From NCBI GenBank assembly GCA_006226965.1, contig SBGQ01000095.1, positions 1 through 33,160 of the forward strand: a stretch of DNA of 33,160 nt. The letters are read 5' to 3'. Below are positions 7,828 through 15,446 of this stretch, piece after piece. Source of the DNA: a bacterium. Lineage in GTDB: Bacteria; Bacteroidota; Rhodothermia; Balneolales; M1805. The notes under the pieces are model-generated. The model worked only from the letters and a program-made list of their open reading frames with translations, was not told the DNA's origin and did not search any database. A program made the translations under genes and the position numbers. The stretch's first letter is position 1; each line of letters starts with the position of its first letter.

Positions 7828-8142
7828 ATGTACGCAATCGTTGAAATCAGCGGGCACCAATATAAGGTTGCAAAAAACGATGTCGTTTTCGTTCATAAAC
7901 TGGCTAAAAATGCCGACGAAAAATTCGATATCGACCGTGTATTGCTAGTTGCTGATGACAAGGGCACTATTAACGTAGGCACCCCTGTTGTCGAAGGAGC
8001 CAAAGTATCGGCTACCGTTTTATCTCAGGTTAAAGCTGACAAAATTCTTGTTTACAAGAAAAAACGTCGTAAAGGTTACGAAAAACGTCGTGGTCATCGT
8101 CAGCAATTAACAAAACTGAAAATCGAATCTATTTCGCTCTAA
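7828..8142 (+). CDS. rplU: 50S ribosomal protein L21
   Basis: A 104-residue basic protein beginning MYAIVEISGHQYKV, the hallmark start of L21, followed by VVEGAKVSATVL and YKKKRRKGYEKRRGHRQ, the rRNA-binding C-terminal region with the KKRRKGYxKxxGHRQ motif. It binds 23S rRNA in the large subunit. The frame stays open 24 codons upstream, to a possible start at 7756. That extension is cysteine-rich, unlike L21, and would cover the promoter-like sequence, so the ATG at 7828 is chosen. rpmA follows after 21 bases, the near-universal order. Confidence 0.98.
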   Translation: MYAIVEISGHQYKVAKNDVVFVHKLAKNADEKFDIDRVLLVADDKGTINVGTPVVEGAKVSATVLSQVKADKILVYKKKRRKGYEKRRGHRQQLTKLKIESISL

Positions 8143-8163
8143 TTTTAAGAAAGGACTGATTCC

Positions 8164-8424
8164 ATGGCACACAAGAAAGGTGGCGGTTCCACGAAAAACG
8201 GTCGCGATTCACACTCACAACGTCTTGGCGTTAAGCGTTTCGGTGGCCAATTTGTTTTAGCCGGTAACATTCTCGTTCGTCAGCGTGGTACAAAATTCCA
8301 CCCTGGTAACAACGTAGGACGTGGCGGCGATGATACTCTTTTCGCAACTGCCGATGGTTATGTAGAATTCTCTAAAGGTAAAAACGATCGTACTTTTGTA
8401 CATATCGCACCTGCAGAAGCATAG
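8164..8424 (+). CDS. rpmA: 50S ribosomal protein L27
   Basis: An 86-residue protein starting [20 protein letters not shown], the conserved L27 N-terminus that reaches toward the peptidyl-transferase centre, followed by [20 protein letters not shown] and [20 protein letters not shown]. There is no N-terminal extension of the kind that is cleaved in Firmicutes. It sits 21 bases after rplU in the usual two-gene operon and is closed by a strong intrinsic terminator 17 bases after its stop codon. Confidence 0.98.
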   Translation: MAHKKGGGSTKNGRDSHSQRLGVKRFGGQFVLAGNILVRQRGTKFHPGNNVGRGGDDTLFATADGYVEFSKGKNDRTFVHIAPAEA

Positions 8425-8441
8425 TCATCACACATCAAATT

Positions 8442-8480
8442 AAAAAGCCCGGTTCATATTTTGAATCGGGCTTTTTTTTT
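8442..8480 (+). terminator. Rho-independent terminator of rplU-rpmA
   Basis: A 15-base stem (8442-8456 with 8462-8476, one G-U pair) rich in AAAAAGCCCG/CGGGCTTTTT closes a five-base loop and continues into a run of nine T residues. It lies just after the rpmA stop. Confidence 0.93.
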
Positions 8481-8577
8481 GTTCTCAACTAAGTAATCTT
8501 AAAACTGGTATCAATAAATCTATCCAGTATCGAAATCAGTTTTTGCGCTTTTTTTTTGGTTTTGATACTATGTAACA

Positions 8578-10197
8578 ATGGAAAAAAATATGTCAGGTTC
8601 TTTCGATTATATCGTAATTGGCTCCGGTTTTGGCGGAAGTGTTTCAGCTTGCAGACTAGCTGAAAAAGGGTACAAAGTTGCAGTATTAGAACAAGGGAAA
8701 AGGAAAGCAGCAAAAGATTTTGCAAAAACGAATTGGGATGTACGTAACTATTTGTGGGCTCCGCTTTTGAAATGTTTTGGACCGCAAAAGCTGTTTTTTT
8801 TCAAAGATGTATTGATTTTAGGCGGAGTTGGAGTTGGCGGAGGCAGTTTAGTCTATGCAAACACGCACATGACTCCCGATGATAAATTTTTTCAAAACCC
8901 GGCTTGGGCACATTTCAAAGATTGGAAATCGGAATTAAGTCCGTTTTATGGCTTGGCAAAGTATATGTTGGGTACAACCAAGAATAAAGTACTCGATAAA
9001 GAAGATGAAATTTTAAAATCTGTTGCTCAAGATATGGGTCAGGCTTCCAGTTATGAAGCTACCGATGTTGGCGTTTATTTTGGTGAAAAAGGAAATGGGG
9101 TTGATCCATATTTCGATGGTAAAGGACCCGAGAGAAATGCATGTACTGAGTGCGCAGGTTGTATGGTTGGATGCCGATATAATGCGAAAAACACGCTGGA
9201 TAAGAATTATTTATGGTTTGCCGAACAAAACGGAGCAGAAATCATCCCAGAAAAAAAAGTAAATCGGATTGAAGAATTAAAAGATGGTTCTTATTTGATT
9301 TACACCGAAAGCAGTACAAAATGGCTCAAAAAGAAAGAGGTATTTCACACGAAAGGAATCGTGTTGTCAGCCGGAGTTTTAGGAACCTTGAGCATTTTAT
9401 TTAAGAATCGGGATGAATTCAAAACATTAACACGAATTTCTGAGACTTTGGGAACCAATGTGCGAACCAATTCAGAAACAATAACGGCAGCAGCTAACGG
9501 AAAAGAAAAGGTAAATCACGGAATTGCAATTTCTTCTGTTTTTCAGGCTGATGAACATACACATATCGAAATTTGTAAGTATCCTGATAACTCCGGTGCC
9601 ATGAGCTTATTGGCGTTACCGGCAACAGATGACAATTCGGGAAAATCGAGAACGCTCAGTTTCTTTGTAAATCTTATTCGAAAACCACGAACAACGTTTA
9701 AATGGATGTTTAACGGTAATTTTTCGAAAAAAGGGCTGTTCATTTTAGTGATGCAAAATCTTGAGAGTTCCATGAAGATGATTTGGAAAAAAGGAGTGTT
9801 TGGTTCAAGGCTTAAGTTCGATAATGAAAGTAACCACAAGATTCCGGCATATATTCCTGTTGGACAAGAAGTTACTCGTCGTTATGCAGAAAAGATTGGC
9901 GGAATTCCATTAAATTCAACCATGGAAGTGTTTCTGAATATGTCAACCACGGCACATATCTTAAGTGGTTGTCCTATGGGCGAGGATGTAAACAAAGGCG
10001 TTGTGAACGATAAGTTTCAGCTCAACGGGTATAAGAATTTTTATGTTTTAGATGGTTCAATAATACCATGCAATTTGGGAGTTAATCCATCACTGACGAT
10101 TACAACACTAAGTGAATATGCCATGTACCATATTCCGGCTAAAAAAGAACAAGTAAAGCCGACTGGATATGAAAAAGTGATGGTTAATAGATATTAA
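8578..10197 (+). CDS. GMC-type FAD-dependent oxidoreductase (cholesterol-oxidase-like)
   Basis: A 539-residue flavoenzyme. The FAD dinucleotide-binding motif is GSGFGGS at residues 15-21, with the acidic ribose-binding residue in VAVLEQG near 34-40. LGGVGVGGGSLVYAN (81-95) is the second GMC signature. Near the C-terminus, STTAHILSGCPMG carries the likely active-site His, and FYVLDGSIIPCNLGVNPSLT is the conserved FAD-contact tail of cholesterol-oxidase-like members. An unusual cluster CTECAGCMVGC (Cys189, 192, 195, 199) followed by RYNAKNTL interrupts the middle. I recall the same segment from actinobacterial ChoD-type proteins. The substrate is not determinable; a sterol, alcohol or sugar is possible. 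No signal peptide is seen, so it is probably cytoplasmic. The stop codon overlaps that of the convergent DUF2256 gene. Confidence 0.88.
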   Translation: MEKNMSGSFDYIVIGSGFGGSVSACRLAEKGYKVAVLEQGKRKAAKDFAKTNWDVRNYLWAPLLKCFGPQKLFFFKDVLILGGVGVGGGSLVYANTHMTPDDKFFQNPAWAHFKDWKSELSPFYGLAKYMLGTTKNKVLDKEDEILKSVAQDMGQASSYEATDVGVYFGEKGNGVDPYFDGKGPERNACTECAGCMVGCRYNAKNTLDKNYLWFAEQNGAEIIPEKKVNRIEELKDGSYLIYTESSTKWLKKKEVFHTKGIVLSAGVLGTLSILFKNRDEFKTLTRISETLGTNVRTNSETITAAANGKEKVNHGIAISSVFQADEHTHIEICKYPDNSGAMSLLALPATDDNSGKSRTLSFFVNLIRKPRTTFKWMFNGNFSKKGLFILVMQNLESSMKMIWKKGVFGSRLKFDNESNHKIPAYIPVGQEVTRRYAEKIGGIPLNSTMEVFLNMSTTAHILSGCPMGEDVNKGVVNDKFQLNGYKNFYVLDGSIIPCNLGVNPSLTITTLSEYAMYHIPAKKEQVKPTGYEKVMVNRY

Positions 10198-10340
10198 GAT
10201 GTTCTTTTTTTTCGGCATTGCTCGCTACAATATCTAACGCTGGTCCAATTCAGTTTCCATTTTTTTTGCCATGAAAACTCGCGAGCGCAACCGGCACAAA
10301 TTTTATAGGGTAAGTAAGATTTATTTCCTTTGTAATTCAC
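10194..10340 (-). CDS. DUF2256 small zinc-ribbon-like protein
   Basis: A 48-residue basic protein, too short for many gene finders, starting at a GTG (10340-10338). Its sequence follows the DUF2256 pattern closely: KICAGCAREFSWQKKW (residues 13-28), then NWTSVRYCSEQCRKKR (31-46). Four cysteines arranged as CxxC and CxxxC, about 20 residues apart, look like a zinc-binding pair; aromatic Trp residues at conserved spacing support the family. An in-frame stop (TAA) lies two codons before the GTG and there is no ATG, so the start is constrained. The stop codon TAA shares the palindromic TTAA with the stop of the convergent GMC gene. The function of the family is unknown to me; in other organisms such genes often lie near cryptochrome/photolyase-type genes, which are not seen here. 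Confidence 0.82.
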   Translation of the reverse strand: MNYKGNKSYLPYKICAGCAREFSWQKKWKLNWTSVRYCSEQCRKKRTS

Positions 10341-10472
10341 TTGTTTTTAAACGGTGAAAGAGAACAAATCATTCCAAATTTTGCTGTTTATGATTGATTG
10401 AAGATGGTAATATCCTAAAATTAAAATTGAGATCGAGTAAACATCCGTTTATTGTTTATAACCATCATGGTA

Positions 10473-11054
10473 TCACATTATCCGATAAACCCAACCTAAT
10501 GAGATATGATGATAAATCATGTTGGAATAGTTATATCGAAGTGAAAAGGTAAACATTGAATGTTGTTGAGTATCAAGTTCGCCAAGATTGATATTTATTC
10601 CCACGCTTGTTTGGTATAAAATCCGTGCTTTGTATATATCATAGGCTTCCCAAAAGGGGTCTTCATCCTGATTAAATTGGCGTCCCGGATCATGAATAAT
10701 ATCGAGGTTAAAACCGACCATAAATGCTGCATACGGATGAAATCGAGGTCCAAACGAATTAATGATTACGCCAGGGCCGCCATAGATATTGGTCTGTAAA
10801 TACCATGATTTATTAAAAGAAGTTATCGGATGGTGAACATAATTGAAGTCTCCGCCAAGGAAAACATTTGGCTGATTGTATACATCTAACATGCCTTGTT
10901 TTAAATAAGAGAATCCAATCATGTATGAATTATCGGTAGATGTTGGAATCAGGCCATAATTAAGCGCCCATTCGTTAGGACTATTGTGGAACGTTTGCGC
11001 TTGTGCAGTAAAAGTTACTATACAAAATATTAAGATGAAGTAATTGCGTCTCAT
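10473..11054 (-). CDS. Hypothetical exported protein, probably outer-membrane beta-barrel
   Basis: A 193-residue protein with a clean Sec signal peptide (MRRNYFILIFCIVTFTAQAQ). The remainder is rich in aromatic and Gly residues with alternating hydrophobic stretches, for example YMIGFSYLKQG, WYLQTNIYGGPGV, FSLRYNYSNMIYHHISLGW and a final YRIM. This pattern is typical of small Bacteroidota outer-membrane barrels, but no specific family is recognised. It follows the SDR gene by 31 bases on the same strand and is probably cotranscribed with it. Confidence 0.7.
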   Translation of the reverse strand: MRRNYFILIFCIVTFTAQAQTFHNSPNEWALNYGLIPTSTDNSYMIGFSYLKQGMLDVYNQPNVFLGGDFNYVHHPITSFNKSWYLQTNIYGGPGVIINSFGPRFHPYAAFMVGFNLDIIHDPGRQFNQDEDPFWEAYDIYKARILYQTSVGININLGELDTQQHSMFTFSLRYNYSNMIYHHISLGWVYRIM

Positions 11055-11085
11055 GTATCAGAATGTGATGTTTAAGTAGAGTAGA

Positions 11086-11805
11086 CTAACTCATTCGTTG
11101 AATTAGTGAATCCGGTAAGATTTTCGCTAGAAGTACAGCAAATTTCCAACGATAAGGTACGATTATTATTTTAGGATGACGTTCCAGTTTAGGAATCACA
11201 ATTTCGGCCATTCGTTCAGCTGAGATAGCGCCTTTAACTTCTTGCTTATTGGCTATAAGCGGAGTAGTAATAAAACCCGGCTGTATATCCGTTACGAAAA
11301 TATCCTTTTTACTGAGTATGGCTCGATGGCGCAATCCGGATAAATAATTGGAAACGAACGATTTAGATGCGTTATATGCGGCTGCTTTTCCATATCCGAA
11401 ATACGATGCTACTGACGAAATTCCGACTAAATGCCCAAAACCTTGATTCAAAAAAACGGAAAATGCTGCCATTGACATCCGAGCAAATCCGGTCACATTT
11501 GTTTCAATAGTGTTTTTGTCGATTTCCCATTCATTTCTCGGATTCCAGTTTCCAATACCTGAGTTGACAATTACTAAATCAACCGAACCCATTTTTAAAA
11601 CCAAGTTTTGAAAAGCATGAATAGCTGTTTCTTGAGTGATATCAAAAGCGCTATATAAGCAGGTTTTCGGGAATAAGGTCACTAATTCTTGCAATAATTC
11701 AATACGGCGCCCTGTTACTCCAACTTGATAACCTTTTTTTAAATAAGCTAAAGCCAATGCTCGTCCAATTCCGCTAGTGGCTCCAATTATGATAATGTTC
11801 TTCAT
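11086..11805 (-). CDS. Short-chain dehydrogenase/reductase (SDR family)
   Basis: A 239-residue NAD(P)-dependent oxidoreductase of the classical SDR type. The Rossmann signature GATSGIGRALA begins near residue 8. VNSGIG stands in the place of the NNAG motif. The catalytic Ser lies in GISSVAS and the catalytic YxxxK in YNASKSF. An Arg in VTGRR after beta-2 suggests NADP preference. The ATG at 11805 starts MKNIIIIGATSG, the usual distance from the glycine motif; a TTG four codons upstream is less likely. The substrate is unknown. It is followed closely by the exported hypothetical gene and preceded by the terminator of the channel-like gene. Confidence 0.9.
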   Translation of the reverse strand: MKNIIIIGATSGIGRALALAYLKKGYQVGVTGRRIELLQELVTLFPKTCLYSAFDITQETAIHAFQNLVLKMGSVDLVIVNSGIGNWNPRNEWEIDKNTIETNVTGFARMSMAAFSVFLNQGFGHLVGISSVASYFGYGKAAAYNASKSFVSNYLSGLRHRAILSKKDIFVTDIQPGFITTPLIANKQEVKGAISAERMAEIVIPKLERHPKIIIVPYRWKFAVLLAKILPDSLIQRMS

Positions 11806-11900
11806 GTGTTCAATCAATCAGTATAATTCTTTTGATGAATGTATTAAAAACTGACAAAGTTGAAAATGCAGAACTAAAAGGGATGAGTGAGTCATTTAAA

Positions 11901-11940
11901 AACAAAGAGCCCGGCTAAATATTCAACCGGACTCTTTGTT
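11901..11940 (-). terminator. Intrinsic terminator of the ExbB-like gene
   Basis: AACAAAGAG (11901-11909) pairs with CTCTTTGTT (11932-11940), and CCGG (11911-11914) pairs with CCGG (11927-11930), with one mismatch between the two helices. Reading on the minus strand the hairpin is followed by TTTTTAAAT. It lies seven bases after the stop of 11947-12306. Confidence 0.8.
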
Positions 11941-11946
11941 GCTCAT

Positions 11947-12306
11947 TTATTTGTCTGATTTGTACCAGATAAGAATTTGTTTTACAATAATCGCTAAAAC
12001 AAACTGCAATAAACCGTACATCGTTGTAACGGAAGAAACTTTGAGTCCGCCCATTAATAAGGCGGGTGATACATTTCCCATGCGTTCAACCGCTTCAAAC
12101 ATTTGGTATAAACCTAGAAATTGTCCCATAACACCTACAACGAATGCCAATAAGCCAAAATCGAACACGCGTTGTACATTTAAGAACGTACTTTCATTCT
12201 CAGATTTATTTAAAAAAATGAGAACAGCAAAAATCATCCAAGAAAAAAAGATGATAGTTAAGATACCCATGAAGAGCGGGCCGCCCATATAAAATAGATC
12301 AATCAT
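11947..12306 (-). CDS. Minimal MotA/TolQ/ExbB-like membrane protein
   Basis: A 119-residue membrane protein with three hydrophobic segments at about residues 8-31, 48-70 and 90-113. The second half contains GVMGQFLGLYQMFEAV followed by SPALLMGGLKVSSVTTMYGL. This is the signature arrangement of the MotA/TolQ/ExbB family: a glycine-rich helix, then a Gly-Leu-rich helix with paired Thr lining the proton path. The family's large cytoplasmic domain between helices 1 and 2 is reduced to about 15 residues, and ExbB proteins are usually about twice this length. No ExbD or TolR partner is adjacent. A proton channel role is inferred from the motif. The gene diverges from a membrane LytTR regulator across 144 bases. 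Confidence 0.75.
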   Translation of the reverse strand: MIDLFYMGGPLFMGILTIIFFSWMIFAVLIFLNKSENESTFLNVQRVFDFGLLAFVVGVMGQFLGLYQMFEAVERMGNVSPALLMGGLKVSSVTTMYGLLQFVLAIIVKQILIWYKSDK

Positions 12307-12450
12307 AATAATTCAAATTTAAGTATTGTTGGTTACTCAAAAACTAGGGGCAATTTAGTAATGCAACCAATGTAGAATCCCCTTATAAACGTGCATTTCA
12401 TCGACAAAACCTGATTTACATGCAAGAAATAGCGATTATTCGATAAAAAC

Positions 12451-13203
12451 ATGAGAATCAGAAATCATATCATATTTTGGTTGATAATAGGAGCGATGTT
12501 GACAATCGGCTTCGGATTATCCTACAAAGAGTATATAAAAGCCTTTTATTTTGTTAGTTTTTTGATGCCGGTAGCCATCTCGACAGGCTATTTTGTGAAC
12601 TACTTTTTAGTACCTCAATATTTATTAAAAGATAAATTTTTCAAGTTTGGCTTATTTGCGTTTTACACCATAGTAGTTTCACTTCATTTAGAAATGATTG
12701 TAGTTACAGTGTCATTCATTGTATTAGCAAATTACAATTACAACGAATTGTCTCCATTAATGACCAATATTTTTGCTTTGGCGATGATTCTCTATTTCGT
12801 GGTTTTATTACAATCCTTGGTAATTTTAATACGTCAGTTAAAAGAGCATCGAAATAAAGTTGATGAATTAGAAAAAACACAAGAACTGAATAAACAAGCG
12901 GTGTTGATTGTAAAATCAAATCGGGCAAACGTTCAAATCATGTTAGAAAACATTTCTTACATCGAAAGTCTGGCTGATTATGTGAAAATTCATCAAGTAA
13001 ACGGGGAATCAATTACAACTAAAGAAACGATAAGTGCATTGGAACAACAATTGCCGAACTATTTTATTCGAATACATCGCTCATTTATGATAAATAAACT
13101 GCAATTAATGGAGTTCTCAACAACAAAAGTACTCATGACAGGAAGTGTGGAGTTGCCAATCAGCAGAACCTATAAAGCACAAGTATTGGAGATGTTTCAA
13201 TAA
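12451..13203 (+). CDS. Membrane-anchored LytTR-family transcriptional regulator
   Basis: A 250-residue protein. Four hydrophobic helices occupy about residues 7-24, 31-53, 64-95 and 107-128. A short coiled linker (129-148) leads to a LytTR DNA-binding domain (about 150-248), shown by VKSNRANVQIMLENISYIES, SLADYVKIH, FIRIHRSFMINK and LPISRTYK. LytTR domains bind DNA through beta strands and usually regulate cell-surface or virulence genes. There is no receiver domain, so this is a one-component membrane sensor and not a response regulator. The neighbouring divergent ExbB-like gene is a natural candidate target, by position only. No binding-site repeats were clear enough to annotate. Confidence 0.9.
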   Translation: MRIRNHIIFWLIIGAMLTIGFGLSYKEYIKAFYFVSFLMPVAISTGYFVNYFLVPQYLLKDKFFKFGLFAFYTIVVSLHLEMIVVTVSFIVLANYNYNELSPLMTNIFALAMILYFVVLLQSLVILIRQLKEHRNKVDELEKTQELNKQAVLIVKSNRANVQIMLENISYIESLADYVKIHQVNGESITTKETISALEQQLPNYFIRIHRSFMINKLQLMEFSTTKVLMTGSVELPISRTYKAQVLEMFQ

Positions 13204-13402
13204 TAAACAGTTCATTTAGAATGGACTCTCTGTGCTAAGTTTTTTTATGATGATTGCGTTTAATAAATCCCGTTTTAATGCATAAAAACCTAGATTTTTT
13301 CGGCTTTTTTTTAACAAAATGCTTACACTTCGGCATACTTTATGCCATATAGTTGCGTATCAGACATTAAAACATCGTTTCACCCTTCACGAAATAAATT
13401 AA

Positions 13403-15445
13403 ATGATTAAAACATTACGAAAAATTACTCTAGGTCTTGGTTTTGTCATACTGCCCTTTACCGGTGGTTTTGCACAAAGTGCTGATTCCTTGCAGTTCTC
13501 CGATACAATAGAAATAATACCGATGCCGGTGTTTCATTTCGAAGACCGAATTCAAGCCATTTTAATGGAGATGGATGCCCGTCGTCTACCGAAAGTTGAG
13601 GATGTATTAACTACAAACCGCCCTGAACTTTCTGAAGATGATAGAATCAGTTTGTCTCGCATTGCCGATATTTATCGATTACACGTTTTAAGCCTTGAGG
13701 CTCAAGTAAATAACGATGCATTATCAGCAGAAAAATATATTACAAACGGCATTTCTGAGATGCAGTCGATGCTGGAAGAAAACCCGGAAGTTCAACAAAA
13801 TAGAAGATTTACAGAGCTCTACCGTACCATTATGACTGAATATCGTGAGTTTTATGGTGTTACGGATTCAGGAATGGAAGAAACGGGTGAAATTTTTGCT
13901 ATTCAAACAGAATTATTCAACGAAGATGATTTGAATTTTGACGGAGAGCATTTTGCGTTTCCAAAGGAAGTGACCACAAAAAGAATGCAGGTTCCTTTAC
14001 CACAAAATAAATACGTAAATAACCATTTAGCGTATTTGTGGATGAAACGTCCTGAAATCATGGAAACTTGGCTTCAACGAAAAGAAAAGTATTTCCCGAT
14101 GATGGAGAAGATTTTTGAAGAAGAAAATGTACCTAAAGAACTCATGCACCTTGCTATGATCGAATCCGGCTTAAATCCGTCGGCACGTTCGAGAGCAGCT
14201 GCTGTTGGAATGTGGCAGTTTATTAAAGCAACTGGTTCAATGTATGGTTTAGAAGTGAACTGGTGGGTTGATGAGCGTCGCGATCCGGTTAAAGCAACTC
14301 GTGCCGCGGCAAGACATTTGAGAGATTTATATGCCTATTGGAAGGACTGGCATTTGGCTTTGGCAAATTATAATGTGAGTCCGCGCCGTATGAAGTACGC
14401 CATCAATAAATCGGGCGGGGAAAAAGATTACTGGGTTATTTATCCGTATTTGCCGAGAGAAACTCGTGGTTATGTGCCTAGTTTTATCGCAACAACCATG
14501 ATTGCATCCAATCCGGAGCAATTTGGTTTTAAAGCCAAATATGAAGAAGAACCGTTTGAATACGAAACCGTTGATATTGTTGGTTCATACGATTTAAGCG
14601 TACTTGCTGAATGTGCAGGAATTGATGTAAATACGATAAAAGAATACAATACGGCATTAATACGATGGGCAACTCCTCCTGGAAACGCTGTTTATCCTTT
14701 ACGTTTACCGGTAGGTTCTAAAGAAACGTTTTTAGCTAATTTCAAAGAAGTGCCGCAATCAAAACAAATGCAGATTTTTGTGCATAAAGTTCAACGCGGT
14801 GAGTCTTTAGGAAAAATTGCAAGTAAATACGGTGTAACCGTTCGTGATATCTATGAGTCAAATGACAAATTAGGGCGTGTTATTTATCCCGGACAAGAAA
14901 TTGTAGTTCCGATTCCGATGGGAGATCAAACTAGAATATTAACTGACAGACCATCTAATGACCCTGATACCAAAACACGTAAATCATATTCCGTAAGTTC
15001 AAGTTCATCTAGCTCTACAGCAACCCAACCTGCTAATACTGTTTCCGTGTACTACGTTGTAAAATCGGGTGATACCATTGGGCATATTGCTGAATGGTTT
15101 GATACAAGTGCTTGGAAAATAAGAACATGGAATAATACTAGTAATCTTATTCGAGTTGGGCAGCGGTTAAAAATTTATGTCCCTGCGGCACAGAAATCGA
15201 AGTATGCTGCAATTGATGATATGAGTCCAAATCAAAAAAATAACCTCGGGTCAGTTAGTGGTAATTCATCGCAACTTGCATCAAGCAATGTGGATGGTTT
15301 TGTGACTTACAAAGTGAAAAAAAATGACAATTTGTACGATATTGCAAATAACTTCGGCATTTCAATATCAGACATCAAAAAATTGAACAACTTAAAGCGA
15401 AATACCATTTTCCCGGGTCAGACGCTAAAAATCAAAGAAAAATAA
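13403..15445 (+). CDS. MltD-like lytic transglycosylase with three LysM domains
   Basis: A 680-residue exported murein hydrolase. The signal peptide ends near FAQS (residue 25). Residues 26-200 form an acidic region of unknown fold. The SLT catalytic domain spans about 235-370: MIESGLNPSARS gives the catalytic Glu254, AAAVGMWQFI (265-274) is the family's GxMQ-like motif, and ALANYNVSPRRM (319-330) corresponds to the AYNxG motif. Three LysM domains at about 460-503, 549-593 and 635-678 bind peptidoglycan; a Ser-rich linker separates the first two. It cleaves glycan strands to 1,6-anhydro-MurNAc ends. It is the first gene of a plus-strand run; the S41 protease starts one base after its stop. 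Confidence 0.93.
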   Translation: MIKTLRKITLGLGFVILPFTGGFAQSADSLQFSDTIEIIPMPVFHFEDRIQAILMEMDARRLPKVEDVLTTNRPELSEDDRISLSRIADIYRLHVLSLEAQVNNDALSAEKYITNGISEMQSMLEENPEVQQNRRFTELYRTIMTEYREFYGVTDSGMEETGEIFAIQTELFNEDDLNFDGEHFAFPKEVTTKRMQVPLPQNKYVNNHLAYLWMKRPEIMETWLQRKEKYFPMMEKIFEEENVPKELMHLAMIESGLNPSARSRAAAVGMWQFIKATGSMYGLEVNWWVDERRDPVKATRAAARHLRDLYAYWKDWHLALANYNVSPRRMKYAINKSGGEKDYWVIYPYLPRETRGYVPSFIATTMIASNPEQFGFKAKYEEEPFEYETVDIVGSYDLSVLAECAGIDVNTIKEYNTALIRWATPPGNAVYPLRLPVGSKETFLANFKEVPQSKQMQIFVHKVQRGESLGKIASKYGVTVRDIYESNDKLGRVIYPGQEIVVPIPMGDQTRILTDRPSNDPDTKTRKSYSVSSSSSSSTATQPANTVSVYYVVKSGDTIGHIAEWFDTSAWKIRTWNNTSNLIRVGQRLKIYVPAAQKSKYAAIDDMSPNQKNNLGSVSGNSSQLASSNVDGFVTYKVKKNDNLYDIANNFGISISDIKKLNNLKRNTIFPGQTLKIKEK

Positions 15446-15446
15446 T

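Noticed and set aside
11936-12292. Plus-strand open frame opposite the ExbB-like gene
   Set aside because: It mirrors the coding frame of the membrane protein, is rich in Thr/Asn/Lys from antisense codons and has no recognisable motif.
13332-13346. Short palindrome GGCATA-CTT-TATGCC upstream of the MltD-like gene
   Set aside because: Six-base arms with a three-base spacer are too short to claim an operator without other copies, so it was left out of the features.
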